From: Bactrocera neohumeralis | Taxonomy: Eukaryota > Arthropoda > Insecta > Diptera > Tephritidae | DNA length: 64,000 bases | Assembly: GCF_024586455.1 (NCBI RefSeq) | Contig: NC_065921.1 | Location: forward strand, 7,595,401-7,659,400 | Reading direction: 5' to 3' | Shown: positions 1-12,160 of the stretch, piece by piece | Layout: every line of letters starts with the position of its first letter | Position numbering within the stretch: position 1 is the stretch's first letter | Notes under the pieces: model-generated | Databases searched by the model: none | What the model was told of the DNA's origin: nothing | Seen by the model: the letters and a program-made list of their open reading frames with translations, nothing else | Translations under genes and position numbers: made by a program

Positions 1-1309
1 TTTCCTATAGGTTATGACAGTTTTGTCATTTTTGACATTTTCAGTAGGAAGAATGCTTCATATCAGGCAACACGACGAGTGCCGATGACTTACGAAGCTC
101 TATAAAAGTGATTAAACTGCGCTGGCGGCGCGGAAAAACGAATTTTAGAAATTATTATTGAGCATACTAACAAAATTAGCATTGAAACCAGTTAGAAATT
201 TTTGAAATTTTCATATATAATTTTTTTCCAAAATTCATGAACCACAACTAAATTTCACGCTAAATGCTGGCCAATCTACTATTAACGCATAATTAAATGG
301 CTTACAATGTAACAACAACAACATGCCGTATTTAATTAAACTGCATCTACAATTCAGTATTGTGCAAATTTTTTCAATATTTTTCCAATGCAAATTAATT
401 TTGAAACAAAAAATTCATCAAAAAATAATAATGATTGCGAAGCATTTAGTTATTGTAATTAAATTAGTTTCTTTGTTGCAATGCAATTTTCACAACATTG
501 CTGCAATTTTGTTGGTAACCATGGGCATATATACAAACGTACATACATACACAAGCGTTTGTTTGCTTGTGTAGCTGCAGCGAGCTGGGTAAACTAGTTA
601 ACAAATCCTCTGATAACCGCGAAAATTTACATTTACTCTGCGAACTTAATTATGCAGAAAAATAAATTTGCATAACTGCAAACAGTTATGCGTACAATAA
701 AATTTGTATTGCGCTGCCCCGCAAGCACACACACACACACACACATCAATGCTAGATTAGCATTTAGAGTGGATAAAGTTTGGCACTACAAATAAGATTC
801 CAGATAAATCAATTTTAGTGCTTTGCCATGAAAATAATGAAAAAGTAACCGAATTCGTTTAATAAAGTGGATTTAAATTAAAATCGCACATAGAAACAAA
901 ATATTTATTTTCGAGAGATTTATAATGTTTCAGCAGGATTTGTGTGGTCATCAACATATGTAGGTGCATCAACTGTTATGCACTCAGAACTTTGTAACGG
1001 AATTAAAATGATTTTAGTAGTCATCTTATATGACCGTTATGTATTTTCAACTGGCTTAAAGTTTCAAAGCAGTTTAGAAGCATAGGCTTGCATCGCTTAC
1101 GGTCTGTAATATTAGGTATTGCACCTATTTCACATGACTAAAGACTAAGAGCTTTCAGCTAAATCGTTATTTTTGAGCAACTGATATTGCTAACGGTACT
1201 TTCTTTGAGATCGTAGATTTTTCACTTTCATTAGACGAGTCTGGCGACTCAGTACCATACTATGTTAAATATAAATAGAAAGTACATTGAACTTCAAATC
1301 AAAAATCTT
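1..1309. other. AT-rich non-coding stretch
   Basis: There is one CA run at 726-744 and a short open frame at 323-574 with no family features. I see no exon with convincing splice sites. Confidence 0.6.
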
Positions 1310-2260
1310 CGTCAACTGTCTCACTTGAAGCTTTTCTGAGCTTTCACTTTGCTCTGAAGCTTTAATTGATTTTCATTTATTCCATTTATAGGATGTAAAT
1401 TAAATTTGAAGCCAAAAAATTTTGAAAACTGTCTCACTTGAAGCTTTTCTGAGCTTTCACTTTGCTCTGAAGCTTTAATTGATTTTCATTTATTACATAA
1501 ATTGTAAGTAATTGAATTTCAAACGAAAAAGCTTCCAAAACTGTCTGCATTGAAACTTTTCTGAGCTTTCACTTTGCTCTGGAGCTTTCATAAACTTTTA
1601 TTTATTCCATAAACAGGTTTGAAATTGAATTCTAAACCAAAAAGCTTTGATAACTGCGTTACTTGAAACTTTGCTGAGCTTTCGTTTTGCCCTGAAGCAT
1701 CTAGTAAAGCACATTTATTCAATTTAGCAAAAAAGATTATTAAAATTTGCTAGCTATATAAAATGAAATTCATAAACTGGTTGAGAATTATAAGTTGCAA
1801 AGTGGAATGAAAGAAATAATTTAAAATATTGCAGAAATTTAATATTTAAACTAACTTTTATGAAAACAAAATATACTCCAATTTTTATATACTGAAAAGT
1901 GTTTGCTAAATTTACCAACCGAGTTTTTAACGCCCAGCAGGAAACGTCAGAGATCCTCTAAAATTTTTATACCAATGAACTGATGAACTGAGTCGGTTTA
2001 GCCATGCCCGTCTTTTGGTATATTCCTGCATGATTAAATCCTTTAGTTTTTGAGCTATCACTTTGAAATTTTGCAGGCGTCTTTTTCTCTTCAAGAATTG
2101 TTCATTGGTTGTAACCGTCAATATCGGACTACTATATCATTAGCTACCATACAAACTCAACGCTCAAAATCAAATTCTTGTATGGCAGACTTTTTTATTT
2201 GAAGTTACATCTTCATGAAATCTAGCATACATAGATTATTGCCCGCTATTGAGATGCAGA
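1310..2260 (+). repeat. 113-bp minisatellite joined to an INE-1/DINE-1-like element (left inverted arm)
   Basis: From 1314 to about 1740 there are four tandem units spaced 112-114 bases (anchor ACTGTC at 1315, 1428, 1540, then ACTGCG at 1653), each with GAGCTTTCACTTTGCTCT. A non-tandem stretch follows. From about 1975 there is a block typical of INE-1/DINE-1 repeats, with a GAGTCGGTTTAGCCATG motif and further on CCATACAAACT. INE-1 is a known non-autonomous Helitron-related family in flies; the assignment is from memory of its motifs. There is no coding capacity. Confidence 0.75.
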
Positions 2261-3074
2261 ATAGAAAAATACTCTACTGTTTTTTTAAAACAAAAATCAC
2301 ATTTTTAAATTAAAAATTCTTTAAAATTCTACTAAACTTAATTATTTATAATTACTTTTTTGAATATAAAAAATTGATTTTTTCAATTATTTTTTTTTAT
2401 TACATATGAGCACCATTACATATTTATGAGCATCAAAAACAGGCGCTACTTTTTAATTCATATAACAATGGCTGCGCACACACACACTCGTACATTCGCA
2501 AATATTCATCTTCGCAAGCTGAAAATATTTGTTTTGTTAGGAATTGATTTCGCATACGCTTTTAAAATCAATTCAAAAGCGAATTTCAAATGAATTAATT
2601 AAAATATATTTTAATTAAAAATATGCCACAGTCCAAGTTTTTAAGGCTATAAGAGAAATTTTCAAACAAATTAGAATTTATATTAAAATTGGTGTGCAAT
2701 CAACTGCAAGCAGCAGTGCACATGCACACGCACACAAACAAATATCAATGCCAAATCAATTTAAGTATGTGAGCGAATATTTAGTAGTGTGTGTGGGTGT
2801 GGGTGTCTAGTTAACAGCAGTTGCCATATGTCACATTTGACTGCATATCTATGCATATTTATGCGGCCAAACACACACGCACACACATAGATAATTGCTA
2901 TATATATATATAATATATATTATATATGTATGTATATATACCTTCGTATGATTATCACATTGCCGTGCCGCACACTTGAACGCAATCGGAGTCAAACACA
3001 TACTCCGCACAATTGAAATTTAAATTGCTTTTGTCAGCTGAAGTGTGTAAAATCACTTTAACATTGATAACAAG

Positions 3075-3104
3075 CAGCAGCAACAACAACAACAACAACA
3101 ACAA
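3075..3104 (+). repeat. CAG/CAA trinucleotide run
   Basis: A few CAG units followed by CAACAACAACAA. No coding frame of note crosses it. Confidence 0.85.
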
Positions 3105-3539
3105 GTAGGAACAATAGCAAAAAGATAATGCACGTATCACTGCAGCCATGAGCAGCAACAGCAAATCAATTTGATGGACACTTGCATTAGAGTGTAGCGG
3201 TCATTTAACACAAGCAGATTGTACACCATATACATTTGTACGTTTGTACATATATACAAGTATAATGCCACTACCGTTATGCTGGTGGCATTGTCATAGT
3301 GATACGGCCAAGTGCTGCCGCTTATGAACCACAAATAAGTGCCATACAATCTTGATTAACACAAAATTATTATATTTGACGAGCAGGAAAATTTGTTTGC
3401 TCGCTTTGCTCTGTGTTTGTACACACATACATAAATAATTATAATTTTATATATGTACTTAATATACGCTGGACAATTGAAATTATCATACGCGTAGATA
3501 GTTAAGTGAGTTTCTTTAAATAATGGGTGACTTGGCATG

Positions 3540-4660
3540 TTCGATAACAATTTTTGAAGAAAATACGTAAGTATTTGAAGGCAAAAAATAGAGAAGGACG
3601 CGTGCAAAATTTCAAGATGAAAGTTCAAAAACCAAGGTACTTGGTCATGTAGAAACGGACAAAGACAAAAGAGACTGGCATGACTAATTCGACTCAGTTC
3701 GGTACGCCGTTCATTCAAATAAACATTTTATAGTGTCTCTAACGGGTCCTTCTGGGTCCTACAAACTTGATGGTGAACTTTTTACACACTTTTCAAGATA
3801 TAAAAATTGGAAGATATATTGTTTTAGATAAAAATTAATTTAAATATTAAATTGCTACTCAAAGATTTGCAGCTTATTATTCTCAACCGGTTTATGAATT
3901 TCAGTTTATAAGCTGCCAGCACATTCGAAAGTTTCAATATATTATTTCTTTTGTTAAATAGAGTAAACGAAAATTTATAAAAGCTCCAGAGCAAAGTGAA
4001 AGTTCAGTAAAGTTTCAAGACAGACAATTATAAAAAATTTTTGATTTTAAATTCAATTATCTTCTACTTATGGAATAAATGAAAAATTATAATTTAAAAG
4101 CTTCAGAGCAAAGAGAAAGCTCAGCAAACCTTCAAGTAATGTAGTTAACAAAGTTTTTTAAATTCAAATTCAATTTAGATTCTATTTATGGAATAAATGA
4201 AAACTTATTAAAGCTCCAGAGCAAAGTGAAAGCTCAGCAAAGCCGAGAATAAGACAGCTTTTGAACATTTTTGATTTTAAATTCAATTTACTTTCTATTT
4301 ATAGAATTAATGAAAATTTATTAAAGCTTCAGAGCAAAGTGAAAGCTCAGCAAAATTTCAAGACAGGCAGTTATTAAAAATTTTTTGCTTTTAAACTCAA
4401 TTTTCTTCTATTTATGGAATAAATGAAAAATTATAAAAGCTTCAGAGCAAAGTAAAAGCTCAGCAAAGCATCAAGTAAGACAGTTATAAAAGATTTTTTT
4501 TTAAACTCAATTCAATTTCGATTTATAGAAAAAATGACAATTTATTAAAGCTCCAGGGCAAAGTGAAAGCTCAGCAAAGCTTCAAGTAATGTAGTTAACA
4601 AGGCTTTTTGGTTTGATATTCAATTTCCTTTCTATTTATATTTAGTCATAGTTTTTGTTA
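3540..4660 (-). repeat. 113-bp minisatellite joined to an INE-1-like element (right inverted arm)
   Basis: This is the reverse-complement counterpart of the block at 1310-2260. Six units (AAAGCTCC or AAAGCTTC anchors at 3979, 4097, 4210, 4323, 4436, 4547) have spacing near 113 bases, and AGAGCAAAGTGAAAGCTC is the complement of the left-arm motif. The INE-1-like part lies at about 3540-3780, with the GAGTCGAATTAGTCATG motif on the minus strand. The non-tandem linker is shared too. Confidence 0.75.
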
Positions 4661-7600
4661 TAATAGTAGAAATAATTGTAAAGGAACTTTTTGGACAGCC
4701 CAATACAAATCGATTTATATACTTTTGTATGTATGTATGTATGTAGATGTGTATGTATATTGAAGATAATGCCAGTTGACAAACCGATCATTTAAATACG
4801 TTGTTTTCATTATAAATGAACAAATGTGTACATGTACGTGCTTATATGCGCTATTTTGCTAACACATATACTAAAATGTATGTATTATGTATATATATAC
4901 TAAATGTGTATATACAGGAACAATGTAAAGTGAAGATACCAGCTAGAATGACCTGGAAATCTCAAGTAATCATCTAATTGAGCGTACTCACATTGTCCAC
5001 ACAGCCGATACATACATAACATTTGTAGGTATACATACATATGTGTATATAAATATGTAAATATATTAAATATATATATATATATATGTATATGATTACT
5101 GGCATATGTTTGCTGTTACACATTTATAACACACTGAAGTACGCCTTTGTCAGTTAGTATGTCAGTCTTTACATCAACACACACACATACGCACACTTCT
5201 GCACTGCTGCAACACAGAACTAAAAGGCAGATGATTCAGATTTATATGCTAATTGACAGCTAAAAGCAGCTTAAGCTCTTTACATGCTTGCTGTAAATTT
5301 TACATTAACACGAGCATACATACATACATATGTATGAGCAAGTGAATATGCATGTACATATAAAAAGGAATATATAGGTAGAGGTGTGCATGGCTGCTAA
5401 GCGGTTGCTTGAGGGTCTGTAGAACAAGCAAAGATGCGGCGCTCGTAAGTCTTACTGTGGGCGCTGCCACAAATGCTGCTTCAAATGCAATTTAGCTATA
5501 TTACAGTAACTCGGCAGATAACACGATATTTTATGTGTGCGCTTGTGTGTATGTGTGCTGCAGCTACAAGTGCATGCGAGTACAAGGCAAATAGGCGACA
5601 TTGTCTTGCCGGCACTCAAGCAGCTTGTCGCTTTGTTAAGTAAACAAGCGCTTGATTTACAAGCATGCTTGTAGGCAATCGAACTGGCAATGCAGCAGAG
5701 TGGCTGCAACAACAACAGCAACGTTAGCAAGCAGTGCAGCAGGCAGGCAACACTAACAACATATGTGTATATGTATGAATATATGTGTGTAGAAGCTTTA
5801 GAAGCGCTTGTGCATGTATGAGTGCAAGTTCCTCTGTGTGTATGTGTGACTTTGTGTGGCTAACACAAATATTTATGCCAAAGATCTATATGCTGTCACA
5901 CACACACACACACGCAAATGGCTTTAAATTTACTTGAATTAAATTGAACACACAAAACTCTGCTGGCGAGCTTAAACTGTTAATTACATTGCCACACTTA
6001 CAAATTCATCAACCAAAAAATACGAACACACACACGCACGCATAGACACTTTGTACAAACAAGCATGCAATAACTGGCAGACAATTGGCCCGAAACTGAG
6101 TATAAATATCACTGCCACTAATTGCTTGCACAAACAAATACTAACAAGCGCACACACATACGCACAGATAGCGCTATATAAACACACACACCAAACATAC
6201 ATACACAGTTAGCTTTCTATTGATATTTCTTTAAAAAGTTTACCTCAAGCAAACGCTGCGCTCATCAGCAGCTCCATTTCAACTGACCGTGCGTCGCCTT
6301 GGAGCCGGCAGCCGGCTAAGTGAGCCCAGCGCTCCATTTGGGCGGCCAGTTGCTGGTGTTTGCTCAAGTCATTAGCGCTACACAAACACCATTATTAAGT
6401 TTTACATGCAGACTTCGGCCGCAGGCAAGGCAACAACAGAAACAACAGCACTTACAAGCAACAGCAGCTGTTCAGCCCCAAAATTGCTGCATATTTTAAG
6501 GCAGCGAAGCCCAAGCACACATACTCACACACACATAGGTGTACAACTTGCAGACGAGCACTCTCAAATAGATTGTTGAGAATTCAATAGAAGAAAATGT
6601 TGGAAATGCATTAAATGCGTCAAATTAATTTGATACTCGGCAGTGTTCGGCCACATATATGTCTGTATGTACCAAAGGTATACTTATATTTATGTATGTA
6701 TATACCATAGTTATATATTTATGTGTGTATGCGTATTGGAAACCCTTCCAAATTGTCACTAAGCATAAATGGCAGCTGTTTTAGTGCTGTTGTTATTGTT
6801 GTCAGTACCTTTTGTAGTTAAAATTTGTTTGTTGTTATTGTTGTAGCGTTGCCTTAGGCACGTAACAATAGCCACTAACATTTTGTAAGTTTATTTATTT
6901 GACAATTTCTAACGAACGTTCGGCACGCAGCGCACAAACGCTCATAAAGTGCTAGAGATATGAGTTTTATACCCGTCCATCCACACACACATATATATAT
7001 ATATATATACAGCAGCAGCTTTTATTGTATCACAAAGGAATACTGGAACAAAAATGTCACAGCATGAAATAAGATTGCTGTATATGGCATATTGAATTAA
7101 ATATTTGCACCCAGCGAACATTTGTGGAGGGACGCAGCAACTTGCCTTTATAGAGCAAGAAATTCATGATGATGAAGTGTGTATCTCAAATATTAGACAT
7201 TCGAAATATTTATAGATCTTATTGGTAGGTTTAAACCACCTGTTCCAACCCCATTCATCTTTTTTCAAGCATGTAGAGAAAAAGTCTACACAAAATCGTT
7301 GTCAGCGCTGATCAGCTGATTGTTGGAACAGAACACATTCAGATCAGAACCACTCAGGGGTGGAACCAGAGTTCCGCAGTTCCACTCCTGTGTATACGCC
7401 CCTGGAACCACTAAAAATTCAGCAAAGACTTTACAATTAAAGGTTACGTTAGCAATTATAAACTAGCAAATACAAAATAGCTGATGAAAAGTTCCATAAG
7501 AAGAGTTGACAGCGTCGATATTCTGACAGCTGTCATTAATCACAATATTAATTAGTGTTTTACAATTACAATTTAGTAACTATAAATACAGTTATACATA

Positions 7601-7794
7601 TTGAAGTTGTAAATATCCGTTAAAAAAATCTTAAAAAGTGCCATAAAAACTAGGAAAAGTGTATAATTTGACAGCTGTCATTAATCACAATATTATTTAG
7701 TGATCACTATGCATGTGAATTGTATATACAAATATATTATTATATATATATAACACTACACGCGTAGTAGATTATGTTCATGGTACATTTTAAA
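4661..7794. other. Non-coding stretch with many simple repeats
   Basis: CA, TG, ATGT and TA runs are frequent (for example 4729-4745, 5071-5087, 6991-7008). A GC-richer patch at 6240-6480 has a 47-codon minus-strand frame without family features. A short inverted repeat (CTGTTCCAAC and GTTGGAACAG) lies at about 7240 and 7322. No gene is supported. Confidence 0.55.
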
Positions 7795-8015
7795 ATTTAA
7801 GATCAACTGACAATGACAACTGACAAATAACAAACGAAATTTACTACTATAATGAAAAATTACTGATGACTAATGACAACTGACAGTTGATAATTGACAA
7901 GTAACCATAAACCTGCAATTAAATGTATTTACAATGATATAAGAGATAATATTGAGTACTACAACCACTCAGAAATATTTTTTTCTATTTGACTAATGAC
8001 AACTGACAGTTGACA
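7795..8015. repeat. Degenerate array of a TGACAACTGACAGTTGAC word
   Basis: Near-palindromic words built from TGACAACTGACA and CAGTTGACAA recur several times here, directly before an INE-1-like element. A similar array lies at 11820-12160, next to the same end of another INE-1-like copy. Confidence 0.6.
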
Positions 8016-8089
8016 AATTGTTTAGAACTAATTATGTAATTATTTCAAAGTAAAGCCACATACAGTGTTATAACTAAATTTATAGACTA

Positions 8090-8670
8090 TATAAATATAT
8101 ATAAAGTATGTATATAAAAGATCAGCGTAGCGCGCTGAATCGATTCAGATCGATACTGCTGTCTGTTCGTCTCTTTATAGGTGCAACAGTACCTCAGTTT
8201 TTGAGATATCGCTATGAAATTTTGCACACATTATTCTTTCTTAAAGAAGCTGTTCATTTGCCGAAATGGCTGATATCGGATCACTATAGCATATAGCTGC
8301 CATACAAACTAACCGACCCACATCAAGTCCTTGTATGGAAAACTTTTTTATTTAATGAGCTATATTCACGAAATTTGGTACAGACTATTTTTGTAGGCAA
8401 AGCTATAATGTGCGGAGATATTTTTCAGTTCAGAGCTCTATAGCACATAGCTGTCCTACAAGCTGTCTGACCCAAATTCAAGTTCTCCTATGAAAAACTT
8501 GTTTAATTGACGAGATATCTGCATGAAATTTGATACAAATTATTGTCTGATGTAACGCTGCAATTTTCGAATATATAGCATTGTTCAGATCAGATAACTA
8601 TAGCTTAAGCTGCCATACAAACTGGCCGATCAAAATCAAGATATCTTTTTACATCCCTTTATGCTATAAG
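8090..8670 (+). mobile_element. INE-1/DINE-1-like element
   Basis: The block carries the family's repeated phrases: TCAGTTTTTGAGATATCGC, CACTATAGCATATAGCTGCC, CCATACAAACT, and AAGTCCTTGTATGGAAAAC followed by a T run. The phrase series repeats about every 150 bases, giving three partial internal units. It is non-coding; open frames across it are accidental. Confidence 0.75.
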
Positions 8671-11004
8671 AAATGCACTTCCCTGCTGTCTAAGGTTTTT
8701 TATGTTTTTAAAAAATTTTTTATACATATTTTTTATTTTTAATAACAAAAAAATTAGTTTTTAAATTTTAAGTTTTTTTACATTTTTTTTTTTAGAAAAA
8801 AACTCAAAATTTCTTTTACTTATTATTTTACAATAACCTTAAATAACATTAAAAAAGCTCGCTGGTTACTCAAAACAACAAAAACAATTTTTTGAATTTT
8901 ATTTTCAACCAAACTCTTTTACTTACTATAAAACCCACACATACAACAAACGTTCGCTTTTCTTCAACTGTTCGCCCATGAGTGCTGACTAAAATGACAT
9001 TTGCCACCTCCTGCTGCCAGCTGCGACACATCTTTAAATATTTTGTGCATTTTCGTTACACCTTCAAAAGCCGCCAACACCCAGTATATAGCACTATATA
9101 CCTCATACTTTACAGTATACAAGTATATAGTAATAGTGTGTTGTCTATTTTATTTAACTTAAAAAAGTTAAATCCCCGTGCACACGGCGTGTCACATGAT
9201 TGGCCTGTGTTAGCAATGGACTCACCGATGGGCAACAACAAAAGCAATTGTTAAAAGCTAGCTAGCTAAAAAGGTAGAAGCGCTCATGCATGTATGTGTA
9301 TGTGTGTGTGTGTGTTGGTGTGTCAAGAAAAGGTAAAAGAAATCAGTTGGTGTCCACTTACAATTTGTTGCCGCCACTCGCCGGCCAGCGCGGCTGCCTG
9401 CCGACACTTGTCCACCCTCAACCACAGCCGCACGAACTTTTTCCATCTATCTAAGAATACCTGCGTGTGTGTGTTTATGTGTGTTTGTGTATGGGTATTA
9501 AGGCTTCATGCGTTGCTATCACAATTGCTTTGGCTTTAGCTATTGTTGGTTTTCAGATTTTTTGCTCACCACTTTGCCATTGGTACTTTACCGCAGCACT
9601 GCGCGCTGCTGCGCACACCCGCCCGCGCTTTCGTGCCGTTTGCAGTGCGCCATGTACGGTTCGGTGGTTGTGCTGTATGAACTTTGGTTATCTGACACCG
9701 CAAAGGAAGTCCATCAATATCATTTTTCATGCATGTCTTGCGGTTCTGTACGGTGCTTGTGGTCATTCATGCTGCTGCCAATCTTGCCCAGCGCCACACT
9801 CCACACTCCTCCACTCCGCTCGGCGTCCAGCGGCGGCTATCTTCATTGCCTTGTCGCTGTGCTCGTTTCGTTTTTTGTTTTTGTTGTTTGCCAATACTTT
9901 TCATTGCGTTTGTTCTTAACTAAGTACATTGCTGTTATTGCTTTTATTGCCTTTTGGCTTGTACACTGTGGTTATTGCAATTTTTTCTCGCCGTTGTTCT
10001 TGCCATTGTCTTTTTTGCGGTTAGCCAGGTTTTAGGTATTGACATGACTCGTAGATACATTAACTAGCATTCTCCTGTGGCTACGTCTCCTCCACTCTTT
10101 TTAACTTTTTATTATGGCATTTTTCATTTTTTCCAATTCTTTTTTCCCCCTTTTTGCTGTTTTCCTGGTTTTTCCATTTTTTTATTTTCTTTTTGTTGTT
10201 GGCGCGTTTTGTTTGCAATTTATTTTGAGACTTTTTGCCATTTGCTGTCAAAATGGATTATTTTAAGTTGTCTGCTTTCAGTTTAAATCTTTTTCGCAAA
10301 AATTTCTTGCACGCGCTGTTGGTGGCAAAAAATGGTCAAGCGCGTCTCTTGGCTGACTGGCTGGCTGGTTGGCTGGTTGGCGGCGTTCTGTGTCGGGCGT
10401 GCGGTTGCATGAAGTTTGGGCATTGCGCTAATGAATCACTAAGTGGCATCGGACCGCAAAAAGCTTAGAACTTCTCTAGCTTTTATGAAAATTGAATGAC
10501 GTCGGTTTATCCAAGCCACTTAGTCACAGTGTTGAAAGCTTTTTTTCGTTTTCGTTTTGATTGCCATGAAATAAGTGGCGCTCAGTACGCCATCATACAT
10601 GGAATTACCCACAATGAGTTGAGCGACATGAAAATCTTATTGAGTGTGCGATTAAAGCGTGTGTGCTTTAGTTTAATGGCCAAAAGTTATGTCCCGGCGC
10701 AAAAGCAATAAATCTCGTGTAACAAATGTTTCGATGAAGAAAGTTGCATGGAAAATGTACTGTCTTATTCCACGGGGAATTCATCGTATTGCGTAGAAGT
10801 TGTTGTGCGAAATATAACAACTTAAAATTGGTTAGAAAAACTGTTATGTGGTATGAAAAAGTCTTACTAAAGGGTATGTGGCATAAGAAAAATCATACTA
10901 AAGGGTATTGAAGTGTAGTGCAACTTTTTAAAACCACGCAATATATTATAAAATCGCATAGATCTTATTATAAAGCTTAAAAAAATAAAAAAAGAAGTAA
11001 ATAA
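8671..11004. other. GC-richer island, possible regulatory or untranslated DNA
   Basis: At 9250-10720 the composition is richer in G+C than the flanks, with overlapping frames on both strands that are Cys-rich or Phe-rich and look accidental. A minus-strand stretch at 9446-9362 ends at a strong donor-like GTAAGTGG but has no identifiable partner exon. Confidence 0.45.
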
Positions 11005-11540
11005 GAAAAAACTGTAGCTTCAGCTACGCTATAATACCTTTCACAGGTGCATTTATTATAGCAAAGACATATGTATATTAAGGTAAGATTACTTATAAGG
11101 AAAGCAAATTTAGAAAATCATTATCTTGGTTTTGATCGATCAGTTTGTATGGCAGCTATATGCTATAGTAGTTCGATCTGAACAATATCTTTGGAGAATG
11201 TAGCGCTGCCTTAGACAGTTATTCGTACCAAATTTCTCGACAATATCTTGACAAACAAAAAAGTTTTCTATACAAAAACTCGCTTTTGACCGATCGATTT
11301 GTATGGCAGCTATATGCTATAGTGATTCGAGATCACTGCTTTAAACAAAGATATCGCTATCTTTTCAGATTGTAAAAACTGCTTTAAACAGCTATATGCT
11401 AAAGTTCCGATATCGAATTTCTCGATAAATACCTTGAAGAAGACAGTGTGTAAAATTTCAATTGTTCATATATTATTTTATGGGGTCTGGGATGACTCCT
11501 TCTGGGTATTACGAATTTCGTGGATATTTTATACCGAGGA
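11005..11540 (-). mobile_element. INE-1/DINE-1-like element with terminal hairpin
   Basis: Reverse orientation to the 8.1-kb copy. At 11010-11055 lies the family's hairpin end (GTAGCTTCAGCTACGC, then ATAATACCTTTCACAGGTGC). The body contains CAGTTTGTATGGCAGC and TATATGCTATAGT twice, and the far end near 11490 has the CTCCTTCTGGGTATTACGAA phrase also seen near 3745. Confidence 0.78.
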
Positions 11541-11819
11541 CATCAATCTAAGCATTTTTGAAAATTTTTATTATTTTTAAAATGGAAAATAAGAAAATCA
11601 AATAATTATTATCCAAAAATTACTAAAACACCAAAAAAATTTGACACCTGTTACTGTATTGAGAATACTCCGACGGCAAAATATTAATGGAATTTGTAAA
11701 TTCTTGTCACTTGTAATCGCTGGTGTTTTGTGACTAGTGACCACTTGCCAAAAAGTAGTGATAATTACGCCGAGTGATAGTAGATTATTGATAAGTCGTG
11801 ATTGACTTTCGACTAGCAT

Positions 11820-12160
11820 CCAGGCTTGCCTATGACTAGTGACTTATGACTCCTGACAATTGACTAACAGTTGGTGTTGTGTGACTACTGACCACTTACC
11901 AAAAAGTAGTTAATGACTACTTTCCTAAAAGTACTGAGAATTACGCTTACTGATTGTCCAATCTTGCCTATGACTGGTGACTTATGACTGCTGACAACTG
12001 ACAACCGATGCTACTTATTGCTGCCATTAGTGACAACTTATTATTGTCATTAGTAACAAATTACTATCAATATATGACAACTGACAGTTGACTATAGGTA
12101 AATGCCCTACAACTATTGTCGATAAATGCCCCGGGGTATATGACAACCGACGGATGATAA
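11820..12160. repeat. Second degenerate TGACAACTGACAGTTGAC array
   Basis: Words such as GACTTATGACTGCTGACAAC and ATGACAACTGACAGTTGAC recur irregularly. It lies next to the 5' side of the INE-1-like element at 11005-11540, as the 7.8-kb array does next to the 8.1-kb copy. Confidence 0.55.

Noticed and set aside
6240..6390. Minus-strand 47-codon frame reading DLSKHQQLAAQMERWAHLAG
   Set aside because: It follows stop codons directly, ends in a stop at a weak donor and matches no family.
9362..9446. Minus-strand candidate exon starting MEKVRAAVVEGG with a GTAAGT donor
   Set aside because: No partner exon or family match could be found; kept only as a note on the stretch.
9294..10035. Several overlapping long plus-strand frames in a GC-richer island
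   Set aside because: They overlap in different frames, are rich in Cys, Phe and repeats from TG runs, and show no domain or consistent splice sites.
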